NCBI RefSeq assembly: GCF_900109915.1
Contig: NZ_FOBU01000004.1
Coordinates: 62,001-126,000, forward strand
DNA from: Luteibacter sp. UNCMF331Sha3.1
GTDB taxonomy: Bacteria > Pseudomonadota > Gammaproteobacteria > Xanthomonadales > Rhodanobacteraceae
Length of the DNA: 64,000 nt
Direction: 5' to 3'
The notes below the pieces were generated by a model. The model had not been told where the DNA came from. It was given only the letters and a program-made list of their open reading frames with translations, and made no database searches. The position numbers were made by a program, and so were the translations under genes. This document shows positions 32,681 through 40,727 of the stretch, piece by piece. The stretch's first letter is position 1; every line of letters starts with the position of its first letter.

Positions 32681-33933
32681 AGCCGTGGCGCTGGGTCGTC
32701 GGACTGATCCTCGTCGCGGTCGTCGCGGCGTTCGCGTGGCACTGGGTCGCGGAGGATCCGGGTTACGTGCTCGTGCACCTGCGTGGCACCAACGTGCAGA
32801 TGACGGTCGTGACCGCCGTCGTTCTCCTTCTGCTCGCGTGGGCCGCCATCGCGGCGCTGATCGCGCTGATTCGCTGGCCCTTCGGGGCGATGACCCGCCG
32901 TCATCGTCGCCTCAGCCGTCGCCGTCTCGCCGATGGCATCGTCTCGCTGGTGGAAGGCCGCAACAGCGAAGCCGAGCGCGATCTGAATCGCGCCGCGCGT
33001 TATCCGTCCGTGCGCGGGCCGGCCCTGCTCGCCGCGGCGGAAGCCGCCGAGCGTCGTGGCGAATCGGCGCGCGCCCTGGAGTCGCTCGACGCCGCCGCGC
33101 AGGAGACGCCGCGCGCCGCGCGCGTACTGCGCGCTCGGCTGCTGCGCCGCACCGGCCGCGCCAGCGAAGCCGTCGCCCTGCTCGCCACCGAAGCCACCGA
33201 GGGCGGCCTCTCCCCGGCCGGCTGGGTCGAATACGCCGAAGCGTCGCTGGCGACGAACGAACCGCGCCACGCGTTGCGCGCGCTGGAGCCGCTACAGAAG
33301 AGCGGCGAACTCGGTGCCCGCAACTATGCGGAACTCGAATCCCGCGTCATCGCGGCCTACGTCGCCAGCGCGCCCGATGGCGCGTCGCTCGCCAGCCTGT
33401 GGTCGCAGTTGCCGAAGCATCAGCGTCGGCTCCCCGCCGCCGTCGATGCCTACGCACAGCAGGCGGCACGTTACGGCCAGACGATGGCCGCGATGGACGA
33501 AATCGAAACCGCGCTCCGCCGCGAATGGTCGCCGTCCCTCGTCGCGACCTACGGCGGCATGGGTGCCGAGGACATCGAGCAGAGGCTGCGCCGTGCGGAG
33601 GGCTGGGTCGACGCGCATCCCAACGACGCCGCGCTGCTCACGGCCGTGGGCCGCATGTGCGCGCGCGTCAGGCTATGGGGCAAGGCGAAGCCCTACCTCG
33701 AACGCGCCCTCGCCATCGAGCCCAGCGCCGCGGCATGGGAAGCACTCGGCGACGTCTACGTCGGCGAAGACCACGCAGAGCTCGCGCAGCGCTGCTACCG
33801 CAACGCGCTGTCGCTGGCGCGGGGCGAAGGCACCGAAGCCCTGCCGGAAGAACTGCGCAGCCGCCGCATCGATACGCGCGTGACAGCGGTGGAAGAGCGC
33901 GACCAGCACGGCGTGCCGCGACTGTCGCCGTGA
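32677..33933 (+). CDS. hemY: HemY, TPR-containing inner-membrane protein of the haem operon
   Basis: The 418-residue protein has two amino-terminal spans (VVGLILVAVVAAFAWHWVAE and VVTAVVLLLLAWAAIAALIA), the HemY_N region, then TPR-like helices (RAARYPSVRGPALLAAAEAA, AEASLATNEPRHALRALEPL, KPYLERALAIEPSAAAWEAL). It is not the Gram-positive HemY oxidase; the Gram-negative protein is a membrane TPR protein of the haem operon. It is translationally coupled to hemX. A convergent Hsp70-like gene starts 19 bp after its stop. Confidence 0.9.
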   Translation: MKPWRWVVGLILVAVVAAFAWHWVAEDPGYVLVHLRGTNVQMTVVTAVVLLLLAWAAIAALIALIRWPFGAMTRRHRRLSRRRLADGIVSLVEGRNSEAERDLNRAARYPSVRGPALLAAAEAAERRGESARALESLDAAAQETPRAARVLRARLLRRTGRASEAVALLATEATEGGLSPAGWVEYAEASLATNEPRHALRALEPLQKSGELGARNYAELESRVIAAYVASAPDGASLASLWSQLPKHQRRLPAAVDAYAQQAARYGQTMAAMDEIETALRREWSPSLVATYGGMGAEDIEQRLRRAEGWVDAHPNDAALLTAVGRMCARVRLWGKAKPYLERALAIEPSAAAWEALGDVYVGEDHAELAQRCYRNALSLARGEGTEALPEELRSRRIDTRVTAVEERDQHGVPRLSP

Positions 33934-33952
33934 TGCGTCAGCCTGTCGCCGC

Positions 33953-35947
33953 TCAGTGTTTTGCCCCGGGCGGTGCCCATTGCCCTTGTCTTGCGCAGCG
34001 ATGAGCGCGGGCCTGAAGCGAGTCGATCTCCGCGGCCGCTTTGCCGGCGTAGGCGCCGGGGGCGTCGAGTTGCGCGTACAACGCGGCGCATTGCCGAGGC
34101 GTGTCTGCGCTCGTCGCGAAAGGTGCGAGCGCATGGCGCACTGGCCCGACGGCCCAGCAGGCGGCGGCTGCTGCCGCGATCCACGGCACCCACGGAAGCC
34201 ACGCGCGCGCTTTCCGTCGTAGCGCACCTGAGTGCGAAGGCGTCTTGTGCCAGTCGTCGGCCACGACGCCATCCCCGTCGCGCCCAGGCGCGCTCCGACG
34301 GGGCGACGGTGACGGCGGCGGCGATGTGAACGCCGACTTCCACGCGTCGAGCAACGCGTCGGACACGTAGAGTCGTAGCCATTGCGGCAGAGACTCGTCG
34401 AGACCGTGTACCTCCGGCCAACGTCGCGCGACGTTGGCGTCGATCGACGTTTCCGCACGCGCGAACAGCGCGATCCATTCGTCGCGTCGACGCTCGTCGT
34501 ACGCGAGCCACGCCTCGCGCTGCACGAGCACGGCGCGTATCCACTCGCCACGTTTTCCGAGTGGTGGCAGATGCTCGGCGTCGTACCAGCGAAACGGTGC
34601 AGCGGCGGCCGCGACGACGTCGGCGCGTCGGGCGATGCGCTGGCCCATCAGCAGGTCGATGAGGTGTTCTTCGAACTGACCTGGCGCGTCGATGTAGCGC
34701 GTGCGAAGTTCGGCGATCGCCTGCGTCAGGAGGGCGGGAATCGTTTCGGCAGGCTGGCTGCCGACATCCGCGGCGAAGCCGAGCGCGAGGATCAGGGTGG
34801 GATCGGTCGCTCGGCCCTCGACATCCGCGTCGCCGGGCCGCGACGGCGAGACCGGGGTCGCCGGCGTCGCGGTGCCGGTTGCCACGACGCTCAGGCCCCG
34901 CAGCGCGCGATCGTCCTGATCCACGCCGGCCTGCACCGCGGCGCCCAGCACGGCGATCTGCTCCGGATCGATGGTGACAGTGGGGCTTCGCCCGAACATC
35001 TGCGCGACGAGCGCACGAATCGCCGGCATGCGGGTAGCGCCGCCCGCGAGCACGATCGCCTCCAGGTCGGCGGCGCGCACGCGTGCCAGGCGCATGGCAC
35101 GCTCGATGGGATACCAGAGGCGATTGATCAGTGGCTGGGCGAGCGTCGCGAACGTGTCGCCGTCGAGGGTCACCCGCACCGTCGTCTCGCCGTCGCGGAT
35201 CATCAGCGTCGCGGAGCCGCGCGTCGAGATGTCGTGCAGCGCGTCTTCGGCATCCTGCGTGAGCCGGGCGAGGAAAGCAGGGTCTCCGCGGCGATCCGCG
35301 GCCACGCCGCTCGCGAGAGCATGCGCAACGATGGCGTCGATGAAGTCGAGGGCGCCCAGCCTGTCGTCTCCCGCGCCGCCGCGAACCTGTATCACGTCGT
35401 CGGACACACCGACCACCGCGACGTCGAACGTACCCGCGCCGAGGCGGAAGATCAGCGACCGCGTCTCGTCGCCGAACGCGTGCAAGGCATGCATCAGTGC
35501 GACCGCCGTGGATTCGTCGATGAGGCGCACGACCTTCAGGCCGGCGAGTTCGGCGGCCAGCCGGGTCGCATCGCGCTGAGTCGGGGTAAAGCACGCGGGA
35601 ACGGTGAGCACGGCATCGGTGATCGCATGCCCGAAGTGCGCTTCCGCGTCGGCGCGAAGCGAACGGAGCACGAGCGCCGACAGCTCTTCGGGCCGGAAAT
35701 CGCGCTCGCCGATGCGCACGCGATGCTCGCTGCCCATCGCTCGTTTGAACACCGTCGCCACCGAGGACGGGTCCGTACGCCGTCGCTCGTACGCCGCCCT
35801 GCCGACGAGCAGGCGGCCGTCTTCCGCCACGCCGACGCACGACGGCGTCGCGGTGTCGCCGAGGGCGTTGGGGATAAGCCGCGGTGCGCCATCGACCCAT
35901 GCGGCGGCGCGGCTATGGGTGGTCCCCAAGTCGATGGCGATGATCAC
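33953..35947 (-). CDS. Membrane-anchored Hsp70-family protein
   Basis: The 664-residue protein begins with the Hsp70 nucleotide-binding domain: IIAIDLGTTHSRAAAW, VLTVPACFTPTQRDATRLAA, RLIDESTAVALMHAL and IVLAGGATRMPAIRALVAQM. The phosphate-2 motif reads FRLGAGTFDVAVV instead of DLGGGTFD. There is no normal substrate-binding domain; the carboxy half is helical, with a proline-rich linker, a predicted membrane span (about residues 583-602) and a short tail with two cysteines. It is therefore a divergent DnaK relative and not the main chaperone. It is a single gene facing hemY. Confidence 0.85.
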   Translation of the reverse strand: MIIAIDLGTTHSRAAAWVDGAPRLIPNALGDTATPSCVGVAEDGRLLVGRAAYERRRTDPSSVATVFKRAMGSEHRVRIGERDFRPEELSALVLRSLRADAEAHFGHAITDAVLTVPACFTPTQRDATRLAAELAGLKVVRLIDESTAVALMHALHAFGDETRSLIFRLGAGTFDVAVVGVSDDVIQVRGGAGDDRLGALDFIDAIVAHALASGVAADRRGDPAFLARLTQDAEDALHDISTRGSATLMIRDGETTVRVTLDGDTFATLAQPLINRLWYPIERAMRLARVRAADLEAIVLAGGATRMPAIRALVAQMFGRSPTVTIDPEQIAVLGAAVQAGVDQDDRALRGLSVVATGTATPATPVSPSRPGDADVEGRATDPTLILALGFAADVGSQPAETIPALLTQAIAELRTRYIDAPGQFEEHLIDLLMGQRIARRADVVAAAAAPFRWYDAEHLPPLGKRGEWIRAVLVQREAWLAYDERRRDEWIALFARAETSIDANVARRWPEVHGLDESLPQWLRLYVSDALLDAWKSAFTSPPPSPSPRRSAPGRDGDGVVADDWHKTPSHSGALRRKARAWLPWVPWIAAAAAACWAVGPVRHALAPFATSADTPRQCAALYAQLDAPGAYAGKAAAEIDSLQARAHRCARQGQWAPPGAKH

Positions 35948-35989
35948 GCGGTCCGTCCCCCGATGTGCCTCCGTGCCGCGCGACGCCCG

Positions 35990-38194
35990 TCAGAGCGCGG
36001 TGAGGTTCGCGTAAGCGTAAACCAACCACTTGCTTCCGGCATCCTCGAAATTCACCTGCACGCGCATGTGGGCACCGGCGCCTTCGGCACTCACGATCGT
36101 GCCTTCGCCGAACTTCGGATGGCTCACGCGCTGGCCGAGGCTGATGGGCGACGCTTCTTCGAGCGACGCGCTGGCGTAGCGATCGGCGTACGCGGGGCGG
36201 GAAACCTGCACGCGCGGGCGCAGTTCGTCGATCAGCTGCGGCGGAATCTCGCCGAGGAAGCGCGACGGCCGGGCGAGCATTTCGGTGCCGTGCATGCGGC
36301 GCGATTCCGCATGCGACAGGTAGAGCCGCTCGCGTGCACGCGTGATGCCGACATAGGCGAGACGACGCTCTTCTTCGAGCCGGTTTTCTTCCTCGGTGGA
36401 GCGTTGGCTCGGGAACAGACCTTCCTCCATGCCGACGAGGAAAACCACCGGGAACTCGAGGCCTTTCGCCGAGTGCAGCGTCATCAGCTGGACGCAGTCG
36501 TCCCACGCTTCGCCCTGGCCTTCGCCGGCTTCCAGCGCCGCGTGCGAGAGGAACGCGGACAATTCGTTGAGACCGGCGTCGGTGTCCTCGGGTGTCATCT
36601 CGAAACGGCTGGCAACGTTCACCAGCTCGTCGAGGTTCTCCACCCGCGCCTCGCCGTTGCCGCGTTTGTCGTTCTCGTAGAAGTCGCGCAGCCCGGTGTG
36701 GATGATCGCGTGCTCGATCTGCTCCGCGAGATCGAGCGCCGTCGGGTTCTCGTCGGTGTCGGCGTCCCCACGTCCCGCGAAGGTACGCGCGAGGTTGTCG
36801 ATCAGGCCGATGAACGCCTTGACCGCGTTCTTCGCGCGGCCGGCCATCGAGCCGATCGACGCTTCCGTCAACGAGGCTTCCCACATGGAGCTGCCGTCGG
36901 AGCGCGCGCGGCGGCGCAGTTCGTCGAGCGTGCGGTCGCCGATGCCGCGCGGCGGGGTGTTCACCGCGCGCTCGAAAGCGGCATCGTCGTGGCGGTTGGA
37001 TGCGAGGCGCAGGTACGACAGGGCGTCCTTGATCTCGGCACGATCGAAGAAGCGCAGGCCGCCGTAGACGCGGTAGGGCAGGTCGCGCTGGATGAGCTGT
37101 TCTTCGAAGTTGCGCGATTGCGCGTTGGACCGGTACAGGATGGCGCAGTCGCGTGCGTTGCCGTGCTCTGCCACGTGTTCGCGGATGCGTTCGATGACGA
37201 AACGCGCCTCGTCCTGTTCGTTGTACGCCGCGTACAGCGCGATGCGCTCACCTTCGCCGCCATCGGTCCACAGCTGCTTGCCGAGACGACCGCCGTTGCG
37301 GGAAATCACCGCGTTGGCGGCGTTGAGGATCGTCGACGTCGAGCGGTAGTTCTGTTCGAGGCGGATGGTCTTCGCGCCCGGAAAATCGTTGAGGAACTGC
37401 TGCACGTTCTCGACTTTCGCGCCGCGCCAGCCATAGATCGCCTGGTCGTCGTCGCCCACCACGAACGCCTGCCCGGTCGACCCGGCAAGCACGCGGATCC
37501 ACGCGTACTGCAGCGTGTTCGTGTCCTGGAACTCGTCGATCAACAGGTAGCGCCAGCGATCCTGGTAGTGCTTCAGCACCTGGGGATCCTTCAGCCAGAG
37601 CTCGTGTGCGCGCAGCAGCAACTCGGCGAAGTCGACGAGGCCCGCGCGCTGGCACTGCTGTTCGTACGCCTTGTAGATCTCGACGAAGGTGCGCGTGACC
37701 GGGTGGTCGCGATGTTCGATCGCGTCCGGGCGCTTGCCCTCGTCCTTCCAGTTGTTGATCTGCCACGACGCCTGCCGCGGCGGGAACCGTGCTTCGTCGA
37801 GACCCATGCCCGCGATCACGCGCTTGATCAGGCGCTGCTGGTCGTCCGAGTCGAGGATCTGGAAGCCTTCGACGAGCCCGGCCTCGCGCCAGTGGCGCCG
37901 CAGCAGCCGATGGGCGATACCGTGGAACGTGCCGACGGTGAGGCCCTGCGTACCGCCGGGCACGATGCCGTCCAGCCGCGCGCGCATCTCGCCCGCCGCC
38001 TTGTTGGTGAAGGTCACCGCCAGGATCGCCCACGGGGGCACGCCTTCGACCTGGGTCAGCCAGCCGATACGGTTGGTGAGCACGCGGGTCTTGCCGGAGC
38101 CGGCGCCGGCGAGGATCAGGTAATGGCCGGGCGGGGCGCTGACGGCCTCACGCTGGGCATCGTTCAGGGAATCGAGCAGGTGGGAAACATCCAT
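35990..38194 (-). CDS. uvrD: DNA helicase II
   Basis: The 734-residue superfamily 1A helicase acts in nucleotide excision and mismatch repair, unwinding 3' to 5'. Its motifs are in order: LILAGAGSGKTRVLTNRIGW (Walker A), VGTFHGIAHRLLRRHW, LLIDEFQDTNTLQYAWI (motif II), VGDDDQAIYGWRGA (motif III), RLEQNYRSTSTILNAANAVI (motif IV) and VQLMTLHSAKGLEFPVVFLV (motif V). The length is normal and the carboxy end (GTIVSAEGAGAHMRVQVNFE) matches the UvrD tail domain. Confidence 0.96.
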   Translation of the reverse strand: MDVSHLLDSLNDAQREAVSAPPGHYLILAGAGSGKTRVLTNRIGWLTQVEGVPPWAILAVTFTNKAAGEMRARLDGIVPGGTQGLTVGTFHGIAHRLLRRHWREAGLVEGFQILDSDDQQRLIKRVIAGMGLDEARFPPRQASWQINNWKDEGKRPDAIEHRDHPVTRTFVEIYKAYEQQCQRAGLVDFAELLLRAHELWLKDPQVLKHYQDRWRYLLIDEFQDTNTLQYAWIRVLAGSTGQAFVVGDDDQAIYGWRGAKVENVQQFLNDFPGAKTIRLEQNYRSTSTILNAANAVISRNGGRLGKQLWTDGGEGERIALYAAYNEQDEARFVIERIREHVAEHGNARDCAILYRSNAQSRNFEEQLIQRDLPYRVYGGLRFFDRAEIKDALSYLRLASNRHDDAAFERAVNTPPRGIGDRTLDELRRRARSDGSSMWEASLTEASIGSMAGRAKNAVKAFIGLIDNLARTFAGRGDADTDENPTALDLAEQIEHAIIHTGLRDFYENDKRGNGEARVENLDELVNVASRFEMTPEDTDAGLNELSAFLSHAALEAGEGQGEAWDDCVQLMTLHSAKGLEFPVVFLVGMEEGLFPSQRSTEEENRLEEERRLAYVGITRARERLYLSHAESRRMHGTEMLARPSRFLGEIPPQLIDELRPRVQVSRPAYADRYASASLEEASPISLGQRVSHPKFGEGTIVSAEGAGAHMRVQVNFEDAGSKWLVYAYANLTAL

Positions 38195-38243
38195 CCACCC
38201 ATTGTAGCGGAGGGGCGCGCGAGGCTCCCCTCCGCGAGGTGCC

Positions 38244-38462
38244 TCAGCGCTTCCGGGCGATACCGGCCACGGCGACGATGCCGCCGATCACGATGCCGGC
38301 GATGCCGACCCACTGCGGAATGGCCTTGTCATGGGTGGCCTCGATCTTCGCCGACCCGATGGACGCCACGGTATCCGTCTTGCTGTAGCTGCCGTTGCCC
38401 AGTGTGACCCAGAGACCCAGGCCAATCAGGACCACGCCCACGATGATGAGACCAGCACGCAT
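38244..38462 (-). CDS. DUF3185-like small membrane protein
   Basis: The 72-residue protein has two hydrophobic segments (LIIVGVVLIGLGLWVTL and WVGIAGIVIGGIVAVAGIAR) around a short polar loop. The layout and length fit the DUF3185 family of unknown function. AGGAA precedes the ATG. It lies alone between uvrD and the small RNA. Confidence 0.65.
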   Translation of the reverse strand: MRAGLIIVGVVLIGLGLWVTLGNGSYSKTDTVASIGSAKIEATHDKAIPQWVGIAGIVIGGIVAVAGIARKR

Positions 38463-38564
38463 ATGAGTTCCTCCCGTTTATGTGGCGCCGAGCATGCTGT
38501 CACGTATGTGGAGGGTTTGTGTGCGGCTGGCTCGGCCCGTTCGGAGGCCGAGGCTTTTTGTGCG

Positions 38565-38627
38565 AAGCCCGCTGGCTGGCGATGGGTGCTTGCGGCAAGC
38601 ACCCATCGCCAGCAGGCTGGCTCCCAC
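38565..38627. repeat. REP-like palindromic repeat with half copy beside it
   Basis: The inner palindrome GATGGGTGCTTG-CGG-CAAGCACCCATC (38581-38607) is perfect, and the right arm ends in CTGGCTCCCAC. A half element with CAAGCACCCTTCGCCCGC follows at 38650-38680. The gap 38463-39216 otherwise holds only the small RNA and the promoter region of the cytochrome gene. Confidence 0.85.
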
Positions 38628-38714
38628 CCGAAGGTAGGTGGCCTCGTCGCAAGCACCCTTCGCCCGCTAGCGGGCTTCCCAAAGACGGGTTCTTAGCGGT
38701 GCCAGAAAGAGGAC

Positions 38715-38749
38715 AAAAAAAACCCCGAGAGCCAGGGGAGCTCTCGGGG
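38715..38749 (-). terminator. Terminator hairpin of the small RNA
   Basis: The 9-bp stem CCCCGAGAG/CTCTCGGGG (minus strand) is followed by TTTTTTTT. It points left, away from the cytochrome and polA genes, and belongs to the small RNA. Confidence 0.9.
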
Positions 38750-38838
38750 CCGGTGGATGATGCGATCCAGGGGAAGATCGTTCATCCGCAGGGTGACTCC
38801 AGGGAGGCGGAGTCCACCGATGAGACGCCGTTGCGTGC
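38715..38838 (-). ncRNA. sX13-like small RNA with three C-rich hairpin loops
   Basis: Read on the minus strand, three hairpins follow one another: GGACTCC...GGAGTC with loop GCCTCCCT, CGATC...GATCG with loop TTCCCCTG, and a terminator CCCCGAGAG...CTCTCGGGG with loop CTCCCCTGG and eight T. This matches the description of Xanthomonas sX13 (about 115 nt, three stems with C-rich loops that pair with G-rich sites in mRNAs), which as I recall is also near polA. A TATATC hexamer at 38846-38851 puts the 5' end near 38838. No open frame here is convincing. Confidence 0.7.
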
Positions 38839-39216
38839 GTCCACAGATATAGACGTCCCGCGGGGGCGAAAGTTGCAACGGCGTCCAAAAAAAGTCAGTT
38901 GACGTTCATTCGCAACGAAATCAGTGATTTGCGAGTGATCAACATGAACGACTATACGGAAATATGACGTTTGGACGGCCAAAGTGCCCGTGCGTTCCGC
39001 GAATCTGTGACGAACGTCGCAGGGTGGCGGCGCGATTTGCCGGAATGGCTCCGTTCGCCGCCGTCGCCGCCGTCGATACTGCGGGCGCCGGCGACATCGC
39101 TGGCGGAAGACAGGGGATGACCAGTCGGTGTTGCGCTCGACGCCCACGTGGCGGCGAGCGGGCGCGGCTGCGCGTTCGACTGGCTTTCTTCCGGAAAATG
39201 GATGTGGAGGAGTCAC

Positions 39217-40707
39217 ATGAATCGGACGACATGCTGGATGGGATCCGGCCTGGTGTTGATGGGCGCCATGATCGCGGCGCAGGCGATTCCCGCGCAGACG
39301 GCGTTCCAGGCGAAGCCGCTGCCGACGATGGAGGTGTTGCGTGCCGCGCAGCCCTTTCAGGACAACAACGGGATGATTCCGCCGAAGAACCAGTACGCGG
39401 GACCGCTGTTCAGGCTCAACCACGCATGGCCGACCGCCTTGCCGCCGCTTGCCTCGGCGCCGTGGCAGGTCGCCATCGGCAACGGCGCCATCACCACGCA
39501 GAACGCTCCCGCGTACGCGAAGGCATTGAAGGATGCCGTGAGCGCGAATGCGCGGTCGCTCATCATGCATTACGACACGTGGGATGCCGCGAAGGCCGGT
39601 TGGTACAACGAGCCGTGGCTGGGCTCGCTGCGCGAGTCGATCCATGGCACGTACGAAGCGGGGCAGTTCGGGCCGGCGATCTTTCCGGGCACGGGCCTGC
39701 GGACGACGTTCCAGACGCACGTGCTCACCTATTACGACGCACGGGCGGCGTATACGATGCACACGTTCTGGGGCGATTCGGCCATGAAGCCGAACCTCAG
39801 CACGGGACCGTCGCAGTTCGCCGAGGGCTCGATCATCGTCAAGGCGGCGATCTTCGGTTCCACCGATCCGAAGATGCCGAGGGACTGGTGGACGGCGCTC
39901 AAGGGCGCGCAGGAGTGGCCCACGTACGTGACGGTGGATCCATCGGGTACCGGTGCGCCGCAGGTGTGGCCGGGCTACGTCGCGCAGTTCGACATCATCG
40001 TGAAGGACTCGCGCGCGTCGCCGCAGACCGGCTGGGTGTTCATGACGCTCGTCTACGACAGCCGCGTGCCGGGCGACGCATGGGACCGGATGGTGCCGCT
40101 CGGCGTGCAGTGGGGTAACGATCCGCAGGCCACGCGCGCGGGCATGCCCTTGCAGGAGAACTGGAACAATCCGGCCGCGCCGCTGTATGCGACGCAGACG
40201 CTGGGCTGGGGCGGTCGTCTCTCCGGACCGAACGACGGCGGGCGCAACGACATCGCTGTGAACGGCAAGGTGATGCGCAACGAGCCCGATTCCAGTTGCA
40301 TGAGCTGTCACAGCACGGCGCAGTGGAACAACGACCTGCATCGCATGCCGAGCTTCCTGCTGCCGTCGTTCGCGACGAACCAGCCGCCTTACTTCCAGAC
40401 CTGCGGGGACACCGGCAAGCTGGATCCGAACGGCAACCTCATCTGCTCCCCGGCACCGGGGTCGAAGGAATGGATGAAGTGGTTCCAGAACCGCAAGGGC
40501 AACGTGGCGATGGACCCTGGCTCGTTCGCCACCGACTTCGACGAAGTGTTTTCGTTCAAGGCGCTGAAGCTGTGGTGGGCGGCCACCGGGCCGGCGAATC
40601 AGGCGCCGCCGATGCTGCTTCGCCTGCCGGGTCAGCCACGGCGTTTCAACCAGTACACGGGCGCGCCGTTACCGGCGCCCGTGCGTGAGCCGTCGTCGGG
40701 ACACTGA
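39217..40707 (+). CDS. Exported c-type cytochrome family protein
   Basis: The 496-residue protein has a signal peptide (WMGSGLVLMGAMIAAQAIPA followed by QTA). A single haem-c motif, CMSCH, lies at residues 361-365, and a second cysteine pair flanks TCGDTGKLDPNGNLICSP. The rest is rich in tryptophan and aspartate (WDAAKAGWYNEPWLGSL, HTFWGDSAMKPNL). Periplasmic location is expected, with the haem attached by the Ccm system. The electron partner is unknown. The ATG at 39217 has GGAGG upstream; longer in-frame starts are not supported. Confidence 0.78.
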   Translation: MNRTTCWMGSGLVLMGAMIAAQAIPAQTAFQAKPLPTMEVLRAAQPFQDNNGMIPPKNQYAGPLFRLNHAWPTALPPLASAPWQVAIGNGAITTQNAPAYAKALKDAVSANARSLIMHYDTWDAAKAGWYNEPWLGSLRESIHGTYEAGQFGPAIFPGTGLRTTFQTHVLTYYDARAAYTMHTFWGDSAMKPNLSTGPSQFAEGSIIVKAAIFGSTDPKMPRDWWTALKGAQEWPTYVTVDPSGTGAPQVWPGYVAQFDIIVKDSRASPQTGWVFMTLVYDSRVPGDAWDRMVPLGVQWGNDPQATRAGMPLQENWNNPAAPLYATQTLGWGGRLSGPNDGGRNDIAVNGKVMRNEPDSSCMSCHSTAQWNNDLHRMPSFLLPSFATNQPPYFQTCGDTGKLDPNGNLICSPAPGSKEWMKWFQNRKGNVAMDPGSFATDFDEVFSFKALKLWWAATGPANQAPPMLLRLPGQPRRFNQYTGAPLPAPVREPSSGH

Positions 40708-40727
40708 CGCGCGGAGGGGCGGGGCGC

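Noticed and set aside
32677-33933. Protoporphyrinogen oxidase for the gene called hemY
   Set aside because: There is no FAD-binding motif. The protein is a two-span TPR protein, the Gram-negative HemY.
34382-38407. A plus-strand open frame of 1341 codons
   Set aside because: It lies opposite the Hsp70-like gene and uvrD, both with full conserved motifs. Its translation is low-complexity Arg/Glu/Val-rich, typical of the antisense of GC-rich genes.
38463-38700. CRISPR-like array suggested by repeated GCAAGCACCC words
   Set aside because: The words are parts of palindromic REP-like elements with no regular spacers and no cas genes.
38667-38888. Small minus-strand open frames of 61-73 codons over the sRNA
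   Set aside because: They run through the terminator hairpin and have no ribosome site; the hairpin series is better explained as a non-coding RNA.
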